Assembly (NCBI GenBank): GCA_048498995.1
Contig: JBEHWX010000015.1
Location: forward strand, 1-64,000
Origin: JBEHWX01 sp048498995
GTDB taxonomy: Bacteria > Bacteroidota > Ignavibacteria > OLB7
Length of the DNA stretch: 64,000 nt
Reading direction: 5' to 3'
Each line of letters opens with the position of its first letter. Position 1 is the first letter of the stretch. Positions 38,142 to 46,991 of this stretch are shown in pieces. The notes beneath the pieces were generated by a model. The model was not told the origin of the DNA. It saw nothing but the letters and a program-made list of their open reading frames with translations, and did no database searches. The position numbers and the translations under genes were made by a program.

Positions 38142-38232
38142 CATGGCATGATCCTATTAGCGAGGGTTTGTGTACGCGAATTCAACGGGACTACAAAACA
38201 CGAACACTCGATACTCAACGGGACCAACTGAC
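38142..38232 (+). promoter_or_regulatory. Conserved upstream block of DUF4402 gene 2
   Basis: This block aligns with 28675-28763 before the first DUF4402 gene. Both contain CATGGCATG, a TTAGC word, CGAATTCAAC, a CACGAA-ACTC stretch, and CTCAACGGGACCAAC shortly before the ATG. The match suggests that the two genes share promoter and leader and are co-regulated. Confidence 0.65.
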
Positions 38233-38775
38233 ATGAACAAGCAGATCTTCACCCTCGCCGCTCTGGCCATCGTCGCCGCTCCGATCGCCACGATGGCCCA
38301 GTCGGCCTCGGTTACCTCCACGGCCACCATCGTTACCCCGATCACCGCGACCGCCACCGCTCCGCTGGCCTTCGGTACCATCAGCAAGGGCTCGGCCGCC
38401 ACGGTTGCGGCCAACAGCTCCTCGGCCGGCGCGGTGACCTTCTCGGGCGACGAGGCCGACAACATCACGATCTCGGTGCCGGCCACGGCCACCATCTCGA
38501 CCACGTCGGGTGCCGGCGCCAGCATGACGGTGACCCTGAACCGCGCGGCGCTGCGCGTGGGGACCACGAGCGCTCAGGCCTCCTCCTCGGCGCTCGACGC
38601 CTCGAGCGGCTCGGCCACGACGGCTCTGTCGGCTGACGGCTCGGGCGACGGTGTTGCCAACGACGGTCTCGGGCAGTCCTACCTCTGGATCGGTGGCTCG
38701 GTGACGCCGACGGCCACGCAGCAGCGCGGCAGCTACAGCGGCACCTTCACCGTCTCGGCCGCCTACTCCAACTAA
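38233..38775 (+). CDS. DUF4402 secreted protein, paralogue 2
   Basis: The 180-residue protein has a signal peptide (FTLAALAIVAAPIATMAQ) and a DUF4402 domain very close to that of the 28764-29312 protein: ITATATAPLAFGTISKG, GAVTFSGDEADNITISVP, ATISTTSGAGASMTVTL, LWIGGSVTPTATQQRGSYSGTFTVSAAYSN. The middle (LRVGTTSAQASSSALDASSG) differs most. DUF4402 has no assigned function. It is the right-hand bracket of the radical SAM cluster and has its own terminator. Confidence 0.85.
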   Translation: MNKQIFTLAALAIVAAPIATMAQSASVTSTATIVTPITATATAPLAFGTISKGSAATVAANSSSAGAVTFSGDEADNITISVPATATISTTSGAGASMTVTLNRAALRVGTTSAQASSSALDASSGSATTALSADGSGDGVANDGLGQSYLWIGGSVTPTATQQRGSYSGTFTVSAAYSN

Positions 38776-38848
38776 GTTTCAACGCGCCGGGCGCTTGAGC
38801 GCCGCGCGGAATCGAAAATCGACAGACGCCAAGTGAATGCTTCGAACT

Positions 38849-38938
38849 GATGTGAAGATGTGGTGGTGAGAGATCCCGCTGTCGCGCGGCCGCGTGGGTT
38901 CGGCATGCTTTGGCGCCGGCGGCGGGTGACTCTCAACC
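38849..38938 (+). other. Conserved 3' UTR block, copy 2
   Basis: This ~90-bp stretch after the second DUF4402 gene resembles 29331-29418 in order and spacing of words (GATGTGGTG, TGAGAG, TCCCG, GTCGCGC, GGCATG, GCGCCGGCG, ACTCTCAA). It lies between the stop and the terminator and encodes nothing evident. Confidence 0.55.
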
Positions 38939-38966
38939 GATGATGATCCGCATGATCGTTCTCCCG

Positions 38967-39007
38967 CGGCGGCGCGCCGGTCTGACTGACGCGCCGCCGT
39001 TTTCTTT
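38967..39007 (+). terminator. Intrinsic terminator after DUF4402 gene 2
   Basis: A perfect 10-bp stem CGGCGGCGCG/CGCGCCGCCG (38967-38976 with 38990-38999) with a 13-nt loop is followed by TTTTCTTT. It corresponds in position to the terminator after the first paralogue. Confidence 0.85.
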
Positions 39008-39219
39008 CGAGTGCCAGGTATCCGCACGACGTCAGCGGGCGCTCTCCGGCCACAACCTGGGCGGCCACGGAAGGCCGACCCGCGCGACATTCGCCTTCGC
39101 CGCTTCAACGTCAGGCTCCATGGAATCGGGACAAGAAATGCGTACCATGCCCACGTCATGAACAGAGCCTAGCTCAGCACCCCAGGAGCACCTGGTCCCA
39201 CGATTTCAGGAGCCTCGAC

Positions 39220-40278
39220 ATGATACCGCGCACATTCTCCCGCCGCGTTTCTCGAGGAGTCACCGCCTCGCTGCTGCTCATTATCGGCGTAACGCTCGCG
39301 CCGCGAAACTGCCGTGGTGGATTGCAGGATCTGCCCGGAACGCTTCGCGCGCTGCGTGGCCCCGTGGCGCGCGTCGAGTTCGATGACACGATACTATTCA
39401 ACACCTACTGGGATCCGGCGAACATCCAACGTGAGAATCTCGCGAGCGTGTCATTCGATCGCACGGGAGTTCCAACCGGATGGACCACCCGCTTTCTCGG
39501 CAACACCGGCGTCAAGTTCTGGCGTGACGCATGCCGCCGCATCGTCCGCCTGCGTCTGGTCACCGTGCTTGAATTGGGATCACGGAATCGTTTCGGAGAG
39601 TTGATCGAGAGTGGGCAGGGAACGAAGACCACTACGACCGCCTCCAGCATCCGATATGCTCCGGATGGCGATTCCGCGTGGATCGAGACGACGAACCGTG
39701 AGGTCGAACGGGACATGTCGGGGCATCGAACGGAGAACGTCGAGCTGCTTTCGGCACGCATCCATGCCGCCCCCGACGGCAGCAGACTCGATATTCTCCG
39801 CCGGTATCCGGACACCGATTACATGATCACGTCCGAGCACGAAGGCAACCGGATCAGCGAGGTTCATGCAACTCCGGACACCACGCGTGTCCTGTCACGA
39901 TCCAGCCGCACACTCGACTCCACCGGCGCCGTCATCGAGGAATGCTATTATTCCCGCGGGCGAACGCAACTGACCTCGTACATCAACGACTCGCTCGGGA
40001 ATCCGGTGGTTGTCCGCTACGATTGGCTGGACGCTCCATGGCCTCCCCGCATTACCCACATATCGTATCGATACGACCACTATGGAAACTGGATCGAGCG
40101 GACCGAACACTCAACGGGATTTCAGATGAGCAGGCATGGAATCGTCCATGTGGAATCCGCGTATCGCAACCGGCGGAGCATTACCTACTATGAGCCGCGA
40201 TCGGCGCCCGACTATGCCCAGGCCGCGCACGAGCCATTGCTCGCGGCGGTGCTGAACGAGCTCTATTTCTTTCCCTGA
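39220..40278 (+). CDS. Putative secreted protein with YD-repeat-like segments
   Basis: The 352-residue protein has a possible signal peptide (VTASLLLIIGVTLAP, with an unusual cut region). Its beta-rich body has segments such as ISYRYDHYGNWIERTE and NTYWDPANIQRENLASV. The YRYDxxGNWxxR wording resembles YD/RHS repeats, but there are too few copies to call an RHS protein. No domain is recognised and no T9SS tail is present. CAGGAG lies 8-14 nt before the ATG. It converges on the ABC exporter, with a shared hairpin terminator between them. Confidence 0.6.
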   Translation: MIPRTFSRRVSRGVTASLLLIIGVTLAPRNCRGGLQDLPGTLRALRGPVARVEFDDTILFNTYWDPANIQRENLASVSFDRTGVPTGWTTRFLGNTGVKFWRDACRRIVRLRLVTVLELGSRNRFGELIESGQGTKTTTTASSIRYAPDGDSAWIETTNREVERDMSGHRTENVELLSARIHAAPDGSRLDILRRYPDTDYMITSEHEGNRISEVHATPDTTRVLSRSSRTLDSTGAVIEECYYSRGRTQLTSYINDSLGNPVVVRYDWLDAPWPPRITHISYRYDHYGNWIERTEHSTGFQMSRHGIVHVESAYRNRRSITYYEPRSAPDYAQAAHEPLLAAVLNELYFFP

Positions 40279-40296
40279 TCCACACCAAACGCAAAC

Positions 40297-40326
40297 GGGG
40301 CCGCGCGGCATGCACCGCGCGGCCCC
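40297..40326. terminator. Bidirectional hairpin terminator
   Basis: A perfect 12-bp stem (arms 40297-40308 and 40315-40326) with a 6-nt loop separates the convergent genes ending at 40278 (plus) and 40363 (minus). GTCGTTTC follows on the plus strand and GTTTGCGTTTG on the minus strand, so it can serve both. Confidence 0.75.
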
Positions 40327-40362
40327 GTCGTTTCATGATCCGTCGAGCGCCAAGCCGAAGCC

Positions 40363-42111
40363 TCACCGCAGGCTCGCCAGCTCCTCCTCGAGCAACTGCA
40401 TCTCGTACATCCTCGCGTACTCTCCCTTGATCGCCAGCAGCTCCTCGTGCGTTCCCCGCTCGGTGATCCGTCCGCCATCCATCACGATGATCTGGTCGGC
40501 ATCCTTCACCGTCGAGATACGATGGGCGATGATGATGCTCGTCCGCTCACGCATCACCTCGCGGAGGCCGGAGAGGATGTGCTCCTCGGTCTCGGTGTCG
40601 ACCGCGGAGAGCGCGTCGTCGAGGGCGAGGATCTTCGGATCGCGAAGCACGGCGCGCGCGATCGAGGTGCGCTGCTTCTGTCCGCCGGAAAGGGTCAGTC
40701 CGCGCTCGCCGACGATGGTGTCGAACTTCTTCGGGAAGCCCTCCACGTTGTCGTAGAGCTGCGCGATCTTCGAGGCTTCGACAACATCCTCCATCGGCGC
40801 GTCGGCGCGACCGAAGCGGATGTTGCCGGCGATCGTCTCGGAGAAGAGGAAGGTCTCCTGCGTCACCATGCCGATCGAGGAGCGAAGCACCTCCAGCGGG
40901 ATCGTGCGGATCGAGTGTCCGTCGATCAGGATATCTCCCTGCTGGATGTCGTACAGACGGGCGATCAGGTTCACCACCGTGCTCTTGCCGGCGCCGGTGG
41001 TGCCGATGATCGCCAGCGTGGTCCCCGGCTCCACCGTGAAGGTGATGTCGTGGAGCACGTCGGAGAGCTCCGGCCGGTAGCGGAAGGTAACGTTCCGGAA
41101 CTCGATCCGGCCGCGGATATCGGTGATGGAGGCATCGGTCATCGAGCGATCGCTGGCCTCCACCGGAAGCTCCAGCACTTTGTTCAGACGCTCCATCGAG
41201 GCGGCGCCGCGCTGGACCAGGTTGGTGACCCACCCCACCGCGATTACCGGCCAGATAAGCTGCGAGATGTAGGCGAAGAACTGCGCGATATCACCCAGCG
41301 TGGCGTGCCCCTGCGTCACCTCGTAGCCGCCGTAGCCGAGCACGATGATCTGCGACATGCCGATCAGCCCCACCATCACCGGCATCATCAGCGCCTGGGT
41401 CTTCACCAGCTTCATGTTCTTGACCTTGTAGAGCTCGCTCATCTGCGCGAACGAGGTGAGCGAGAAGGCCTCGCGCACGTACGCGCGCACCACGCGAACG
41501 CCGGAGATGTTCTCCTGCGCGCGGGAGGTCAGGTCGCTGAACTGCCCCTGCACCTGGCCGAACAGGCTATGGATCCGCCGGCCGAAGGCATAGACCGTGT
41601 AGCTGGCGAACGGCAGCGGGATCAGCGCCAGGAGCGTGATCTTCCAGGAGAGGAGCAACATCATCGTCATCGCGAAGGCGAAGGTGGTGACGGTGTTGGC
41701 CGTGTACATCAGCGCCGGTCCCACGAACTCGCGGACCGCGGAGATGTCGTTGGTGGCCAGCGCCATCACGTCGCCGGTCGGCGTCGTGGTGAAGTAGCCC
41801 ATCGGGAGCGCCTGCACGTGCGAAAGGAAATCGTCGCGGATGTCCCGCTCCACCAGACGGGACATGACGATGATCGTCTGTCGCGTGATGAAGAGGAAGA
41901 CGCCGCTGCCGAGCGAGAGCCCGAGGATGATCAGCGCTTCCACCAGCAGCTCACCGCCGGTGATCCCCTTGCCGAGCCGGTCGATCGTCTGACCGACGAA
42001 GCGCGGAATGGCGACCGAGAAGACGTTGGAGATGGTGATCGCGATCAGTCCCCAGACAAGCCGGGACTTGTACCGCATGATATACGGACGTAGACTGCGA
42101 AGAGAGTTCAT
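40363..42111 (-). CDS. ABC exporter, fused membrane and ATPase domains
   Basis: The 582-residue half-transporter has six transmembrane helices in the N-terminal ~300 residues (SRLVWGLIAITISNVF and LLVEALIILGLSLGSGVFLF are examples). The ATPase domain carries Walker A GTTGAGKST near residue 370, the signature LSGGQKQR near 475 and Walker B ILALDDALS just after. It is an MsbA/YheI/MdlB-type exporter that probably works as a dimer. The substrate (lipid, peptide or drug) cannot be told. It is the only gene in its unit, preceded by a hairpin terminating the hrcA operon. Confidence 0.9.
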   Translation of the reverse strand: MNSLRSLRPYIMRYKSRLVWGLIAITISNVFSVAIPRFVGQTIDRLGKGITGGELLVEALIILGLSLGSGVFLFITRQTIIVMSRLVERDIRDDFLSHVQALPMGYFTTTPTGDVMALATNDISAVREFVGPALMYTANTVTTFAFAMTMMLLLSWKITLLALIPLPFASYTVYAFGRRIHSLFGQVQGQFSDLTSRAQENISGVRVVRAYVREAFSLTSFAQMSELYKVKNMKLVKTQALMMPVMVGLIGMSQIIVLGYGGYEVTQGHATLGDIAQFFAYISQLIWPVIAVGWVTNLVQRGAASMERLNKVLELPVEASDRSMTDASITDIRGRIEFRNVTFRYRPELSDVLHDITFTVEPGTTLAIIGTTGAGKSTVVNLIARLYDIQQGDILIDGHSIRTIPLEVLRSSIGMVTQETFLFSETIAGNIRFGRADAPMEDVVEASKIAQLYDNVEGFPKKFDTIVGERGLTLSGGQKQRTSIARAVLRDPKILALDDALSAVDTETEEHILSGLREVMRERTSIIIAHRISTVKDADQIIVMDGGRITERGTHEELLAIKGEYARMYEMQLLEEELASLR

Positions 42112-42177
42112 GGGCGACCTTTGGGAAGAGGTTCAGTTCGAGTCGTGCCCGAAGACGTGCGTAGGCCGGGAAGATTG

Positions 42178-42208
42178 CGCGCCCGGACAAAAAAATTGTC
42201 CGGGCGCG
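42178..42208 (-). terminator. Terminator of the hrcA-grpE-dnaJ operon
   Basis: A perfect 13-bp stem (42178-42190 with 42196-42208) around a loop of five A lies 82 bp after the dnaJ stop on the minus strand. No T-tract follows. Confidence 0.7.
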
Positions 42209-42289
42209 GCGGAATGCGTTCAGTTGGTTCAACCGGTCGATGGCGCCGATTCCGAGATCGGCGGGTCATCACCGGCCGGGAGCTCCCCT

Positions 42290-43444
42290 TCAGGAGAAGG
42301 CTTCCTTCACCTTCTCGAAGAATCCTCCCCTCTCGGCCGGCCTGGCGCCGTTGGCCGGAGAGATGTTCGGGTGCCGGGAGAGCTCCTGCAGGGCGGTCCG
42401 CTCCTCGTCGGAGAGCTTGGTCGGCACGTGGATGTTCACGCGGACGATCTGGTCCCCCTTGCGGCCGGTCTCCAGGTGAGGAATGCCCTTCTCGCGCATC
42501 CGGAGGAGCGTACCCGGCGGCGTCCCCGGCTCGACCTTGACGGCCGAGGAGCCGGTGAGCGTCGGCACCTCCACCTCGGCGCCGAGCGCGGCCTGCGGGA
42601 AGGAGATCGTCAGATCATAGACCACGTCGTTGCCGTTGCGGACGAAGCTCTTGTGCTGGCGCTCCTCGATCAGGACGATCAGGTCGCCGGCCGGACCTCC
42701 GTGACGGCCGGCATTGCCGGCGCCGCGGATCGGAATGTAGTTGCCGTCGGAAACACCGGCCGGAACGCGGATCTCCTCGCGTCCCTCCCCCTGCACGCGC
42801 CCCTCGCCGCCGCACTTCTTGCACGGCTCGATCACCACCTTCCCCTCACCCTGGCAGGTGGGGCAGGCGGCGATGTTGACGAACTGGCCGAAGAGGGAGC
42901 GGCTCACCTGCCGGATCTCCCCGCTCCCCTGGCAGGAGGAACAGGTCTGGATGCCGGAGGGAGAAAGGGCTCCCTGGCCGGTGCACTCCGGGCAGGTGAC
43001 CATCTTCTTGATCGAGATCGTCTTGTCCACGCCGGTGGCGATCTCCTCGAGCGCCAGCGGCAGACGGACCTTGAGGTCGCTGCCGGGCTGACCGAAGACC
43101 GCCCCGCGCGCGCGTCCGCCGCCGAAGCCCCCCCCTCCTCCGCCGCCGAAGATATCGCCGAACCCGAAGGCGCTGAAGATATCTCCCAGGTCGGAGAAGT
43201 TGTGGAAGTCCTGGCCGCTGCGCATCCCCTGATGACCGAAGCGATCGTACCGGGCGCGCTTGTCGGCGTTGGAGAGCACCTCGTAGGCCTCGGCCGCCTC
43301 GCGGAACCTGGACTCGGCCTCCGGGTTGTCCGGGTTGCGGTCCGGATGGTACTGCATGGCCAGCTTACGGTAGGCCGTCTTGATATCCGCTTCGGATGCC
43401 TCGCGGGGAAGTCCGAGGATCTCGTAATAATCTCGTTTCTGCAT
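42290..43444 (-). CDS. dnaJ: Chaperone protein DnaJ
   Basis: The 384-residue co-chaperone stimulates DnaK ATPase. It has a J-domain with HPD (MQYHPDRNPDNPE), a Gly/Phe-rich linker (FGFGDIFGGGGGGGFGGG), and four zinc-binding CxxCxGxG repeats (CPECTGQG, CSSCQGSG, CPTCQGEG, CKKCGGEG). The C-terminal substrate-binding domain follows. It follows grpE and hrcA in the same direction with a 255-bp gap that contains a hairpin. dnaK is not in this window. Confidence 0.96.
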   Translation of the reverse strand: MQKRDYYEILGLPREASEADIKTAYRKLAMQYHPDRNPDNPEAESRFREAAEAYEVLSNADKRARYDRFGHQGMRSGQDFHNFSDLGDIFSAFGFGDIFGGGGGGGFGGGRARGAVFGQPGSDLKVRLPLALEEIATGVDKTISIKKMVTCPECTGQGALSPSGIQTCSSCQGSGEIRQVSRSLFGQFVNIAACPTCQGEGKVVIEPCKKCGGEGRVQGEGREEIRVPAGVSDGNYIPIRGAGNAGRHGGPAGDLIVLIEERQHKSFVRNGNDVVYDLTISFPQAALGAEVEVPTLTGSSAVKVEPGTPPGTLLRMREKGIPHLETGRKGDQIVRVNIHVPTKLSDEERTALQELSRHPNISPANGARPAERGGFFEKVKEAFS

Positions 43445-43658
43445 AAGGATGGTACTTCTTTCGTTCGTGGTCGCGCAGTGGTCGGGAACGGGGCCCGTGA
43501 GGAAGGAAGATAGCGATCCCGGTCAGGAATCGCACCACTGGATTCAGGGGGCCGGGATGCCGGGGATGCGCGCGCGACCGCGCTTGGACATCGATGTCGG
43601 GGAGGGCGTCCTCGCGAAAACCGTCCGGAGGCTCGGAGGCACCGGGCAAGAGACGAGT

Positions 43659-43689
43659 CCGGGGCCGGACGATTGGATGCCGGCCCCGG
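43659..43689 (-). terminator. Hairpin between grpE and dnaJ
   Basis: A 10-bp perfect stem (43659-43668 with 43680-43689) with an 11-nt loop lies 10 bp after the grpE stop on the minus strand. There is no T-tract, so partial termination or RNA processing between grpE and dnaJ is possible. Confidence 0.55.
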
Positions 43690-43699
43690 GAATTTCACA

Positions 43700-44245
43700 T
43701 CAGCTACCGGCCGAAACGATCACCTTGGCGTGCCGGAGCACCTTGTCGCCGTACATATAGCCCGGCTCGATCTCGGTGATCACGGTGTTCTCCGGCGCGT
43801 CGCTCGGCTGGTTCAGGAGCGCCTCGTGCAGGTGAACGTCGAACGGCTGGCCGACGGCCTCCATCTTCTTCACCCCCAGGCTCTCCAGCACCTTGCCGAT
43901 CTTGTCGGAGACCATCGAGACCCCCTTGAAGAAGGCGTCGAAATCGGTCGACTGCTCGCCGGCCTGCACCGAGCGGCGGAAATCGTCGACGATCGGCAGC
44001 AGCTGCTTCAGGAGCTTTTCGTTGGCGTACCGGATCGTCTCCCCCCGCTCCTGCTCGGCGCGACGGCGGACGTTGTCCAGGTCGGCCACGGCGCGCAGCG
44101 CGCGATCGCGCAGCTGCTGATTCTCCCGCTCCAGCTCGGCGACACGCTCCTCGAGCGAGCGCCCTCCCTGCGCGGTCTCGTTGTCGGCCAGATCCTGTCC
44201 GGACTCCTTGTCGTTCTCGTTGATCGGTATCTCCTGGTTGCTCAT
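43700..44245 (-). CDS. grpE: Nucleotide exchange factor GrpE
   Basis: The 181-residue protein has an acidic N-terminus, a long coiled-coil (LEERVAELERENQQLRDRALRAVADLDNVRRRAEQERGE) and the family's C-terminal beta-domain with LGVKKMEAVGQPFDVHLHEALL and YMYGDKVLRHAKVIVS. It exchanges nucleotide on DnaK. It lies 43 bp downstream of hrcA in the same direction. Confidence 0.95.
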   Translation of the reverse strand: MSNQEIPINENDKESGQDLADNETAQGGRSLEERVAELERENQQLRDRALRAVADLDNVRRRAEQERGETIRYANEKLLKQLLPIVDDFRRSVQAGEQSTDFDAFFKGVSMVSDKIGKVLESLGVKKMEAVGQPFDVHLHEALLNQPSDAPENTVITEIEPGYMYGDKVLRHAKVIVSAGS

Positions 44246-44288
44246 AATGACACTGACCCTGCTTCGATGATTGAACTGTTGTTGAGCG

Positions 44289-45362
44289 TCACCGTTCCTG
44301 GAAACTGTTGGTGATCGTCTTGGCGATATACTCCACCACGGTGATCATCTTCGAATAATTCATCCGCTTCGGCCCTATCAGGCCGATCGTGCCGCTGGTG
44401 TCGCCGATCTGGTAGCGCGTGGTGATCAGGCTGTAGTCGGCCATCCGCTCGTCGGCAAGCTCGGTGCCGATGGCCACTTCCACCCCGGCGCGTCCGGAGC
44501 CGTGCCCCTCCACCAGATGGATGATCACCTCCTCGTTCTCCACCAGCTCCACGATCCCGCGGAACCGCTCCGGGGAGGCGAACTCCGGCTGCCGGAGAAT
44601 GTTCTGCGTCGGCGAGATATGGACGCGATCGACGTCCAGGCTGTTCGAGAAGATCTTCTCGGCCGAATCCAGGAAAATCCGTACCAGCCCCCCCGGATGC
44701 GCCTCAGCCACGTCCCGCAGACGATCCTGATAGCTCTTTCTGATCTCGCCGAGGGTGAGCCCGGCCAGGCGCTCGTTCAGGATCGCCACGATCTGATCAA
44801 GCTGATCGCGATGCACCTCCTCGCGCACCTCGATCGTCACGGTCCGGACCTCGCCGGCCCGGGCCGAAAGCACCACCAGCAGGCGGCGCGCCCCGAGCGG
44901 GACGATCTCGATCCGCTCCAGGACGCTGGAGAGCACCTGCGGCGCGGTGACGATCCCGAGCTGGCTCGAGATGGCCCCGATCAGCCGCGAGGCCTCCTTC
45001 ATCACCAGTCCGGTCGGCGCCGTCGGGTCGATGTTCCGCCGGATGGCGGTCCGCTCGGCCTGCGTCAGCTTTTCGATGTCGACCAGACAGTCCACATAGA
45101 AGCGATAGCCGCGATCGGTCGGAACGCGCCCGGCCGACGTGTGCGGGTGGGAGATGTATCCCTTCTCTTCGAGATCCGCCATGACGTTGCGGATTGTGGC
45201 AGCTGAAATCGACTCCTGATCGAACCGCTTGGAAAGATAGCGGGAGCCGACCGGATTCGCGGTCAGAATATAATACTGAACGATGTATCGGAGAACCAGT
45301 TCTTCCCGTTCGGTCAGATCGGTCGGGAGCTGATGCACGGAGGTATGTCTGCCAGGGGTCAT
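44289..45362 (-). CDS. hrcA: Heat-inducible transcription repressor HrcA
   Basis: The 357-residue repressor has an N-terminal winged helix (LTEREELVLRYIVQYYILTANPVGSRYLSKRF, then SAATIRNVMADLEEKGYISHPHTSAGRVPTDRGYRFYVD). The GAF-like middle and the C-terminal YQIGDTSGTIGLIGPKRMNYSKMITVVEYIA are also present. HrcA normally binds CIRCE, but I see no CIRCE repeat in the 157 bp before this gene. ATG at 45362 is the first Met consistent with the family. Operon order is hrcA-grpE-dnaJ. Confidence 0.94.
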   Translation of the reverse strand: MTPGRHTSVHQLPTDLTEREELVLRYIVQYYILTANPVGSRYLSKRFDQESISAATIRNVMADLEEKGYISHPHTSAGRVPTDRGYRFYVDCLVDIEKLTQAERTAIRRNIDPTAPTGLVMKEASRLIGAISSQLGIVTAPQVLSSVLERIEIVPLGARRLLVVLSARAGEVRTVTIEVREEVHRDQLDQIVAILNERLAGLTLGEIRKSYQDRLRDVAEAHPGGLVRIFLDSAEKIFSNSLDVDRVHISPTQNILRQPEFASPERFRGIVELVENEEVIIHLVEGHGSGRAGVEVAIGTELADERMADYSLITTRYQIGDTSGTIGLIGPKRMNYSKMITVVEYIAKTITNSFQER

Positions 45363-45419
45363 CACGCTTGAATGACGCGATCGCGCTCGGAAGATTTTTG
45401 TGCCCGATAAAACGCGAGA

Positions 45420-45444
45420 GCGAGGCCCGTACCACGGGCCTCGC
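45420..45444 (-). terminator. Terminator after nuoN
   Basis: A perfect 11-bp stem (45420-45430 with 45434-45444) with loop ACC is followed on the minus strand by a short spacer and TTTTAT. It lies 75 bp after the nuoN stop and 58 bp before hrcA. Confidence 0.75.
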
Positions 45445-45518
45445 ACCGCAAGTTCTCGAAACTGCCCGGATTCGCGGGCTCCGTCGGACGCCGAACCGGA
45501 CGCCGAACGGGGCGCCGA

Positions 45519-46991
45519 TCAGCGTCCCACGTTCAGGAAGAGCTGCGGAAGAAAGCCGATCACCAGCGTGCCGACGATCGTCAGCGCCAGCGCCAGACGG
45601 GAGGCTCCGCCGGCGGCGACCACGGCGGTCGACTCCCCTTCCGGCTCCCGGAAGAACATGTTGACGATCAGCCCGAGGTAGAACCAGGCCGAGATCACCG
45701 AGGAGACCACGCCGACGATCGCCAGCCAGGTCATGTCCGCCTCGACCGCGGCGTTGAACAGGTAGTACTTGCCGAAGAACCCGGCGAACGGCGGGATGCC
45801 GGTGAGCGAGAACATGAAGAGCGCCATCACCACCGCCAGTCCCGGACGACGGCGGCCGAGGCCGCGATAGTCGTCGATCGAGACGTTGCCGCCATTCTCC
45901 TGCTCGAGCATGCCGACGACGGCGAAGGCGCCGAGCTGCATGAAGAGATAGGCCGCCAGGTAGTACATGATGCCGGTCCAGCCGGTCTGGTTGCCGGCGG
46001 CCACGCCGATCATCGCGTAGCCGGCATGGGCCACCGAGGAGTAGGCGAGCATCCGCTTGATGTTCGTCTGGGCGATCGCCGTGATGTTGCCGATCAGCAT
46101 CGAGCCGACGGCCAGCAGCGCCAGCACCTCGTGGGCGTTCCCCATGCCGATTGCCCCCTGGTTGGAGACCACCGGGATCATCACGCCGACGAAGCCGCTG
46201 AAGGCCGCGGCCTTGCCGGCCGTGCTCATGAAGCCGGTGACCACCGTCGGCGCTCCCTGGTAGACGTCCGGCGCCCACTGATGGAACGGGAAGGCGGCGA
46301 CCTTGAAGCTCAATCCGACGATCAGCAGCCCCATGCCGACCCAGAAGACGGCCGGGCCGTGGGCCAGACCGTTGGCCAGCGGAGCGCCGCTGCCAGCGGC
46401 CGCGGCCGTGGTGCCGAAGCCGAGAATGCCGCTGTAGTTCATGGTGCCGGTGGCCCCGTAGATCAGCGCCATGCCGAAGACCAGGAAGCCGGAGGCGAAG
46501 GCGCCGAGCAGGAAGTACTTCAGCGCGGCCTCGTTCGAGGCCAGGCGACGCCGGAGGAAGCCGGACATCACGTAGAAGCAGATCGACATCACCTCGATGC
46601 CGACGAACAGGGGCATGAAGTTGGCGCTGTGCGAGATCAGCATCATGCCGGCGATCGACATCATCAGCAGGGTGTAGAACTCGTCGTACATCCCTCCCAT
46701 CCGCTCCATGTACTCGCGCGCCAGCAGGATGGTCATGATGCCGGCGGTGCAGAAGATGATGTCGAAGACATTGGCCATTCCCCCCGACGTGATCATTCCG
46801 TCGAAGCCGGACATCTTCGTGGTGAGCGTCCAGGCGGCGGCGACGATGCCGCCGATGAGACCGAGGATCGAGAGCCAGGCGCAGGCGCGCGTGCTCTTGC
46901 CGATCAGAGCGTCGACCAGCATCACCAGAAGCGCCGCCGTGGCGACGATCTCGATCGGAAGTGCGGCTCGGATGTCTGGAGAAAGCATCAT
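45519..46991 (-). CDS. nuoN: NADH-quinone oxidoreductase subunit N
   Basis: The 490-residue integral membrane subunit of complex I has about 14 helices and belongs to the antiporter-like family. Landmarks are FVGIEVMSICFYVMSGFLRR, ALKYFLLGAFASGFLVFG, VGLSFKVAAFPFHQWAPDVYQGAP (proton-channel Lys region) and LAYSSVAHAGYAMIG. It pumps protons together with NuoL and NuoM. The start ATG at 46991 overlaps the stop of the antiporter gene by 4 bp. The rest of the nuo genes (A-K) are not in the window. Confidence 0.94.
   Translation of the reverse strand: MMLSPDIRAALPIEIVATAALLVMLVDALIGKSTRACAWLSILGLIGGIVAAAWTLTTKMSGFDGMITSGGMANVFDIIFCTAGIMTILLAREYMERMGGMYDEFYTLLMMSIAGMMLISHSANFMPLFVGIEVMSICFYVMSGFLRRRLASNEAALKYFLLGAFASGFLVFGMALIYGATGTMNYSGILGFGTTAAAAGSGAPLANGLAHGPAVFWVGMGLLIVGLSFKVAAFPFHQWAPDVYQGAPTVVTGFMSTAGKAAAFSGFVGVMIPVVSNQGAIGMGNAHEVLALLAVGSMLIGNITAIAQTNIKRMLAYSSVAHAGYAMIGVAAGNQTGWTGIMYYLAAYLFMQLGAFAVVGMLEQENGGNVSIDDYRGLGRRRPGLAVVMALFMFSLTGIPPFAGFFGKYYLFNAAVEADMTWLAIVGVVSSVISAWFYLGLIVNMFFREPEGESTAVVAAGGASRLALALTIVGTLVIGFLPQLFLNVGR

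Noticed and set aside
45363..45420. CIRCE operator before hrcA
   Set aside because: No TTAGCACTC-N9-GAGTGCTAA-like repeat was found in this or the adjoining stretch.
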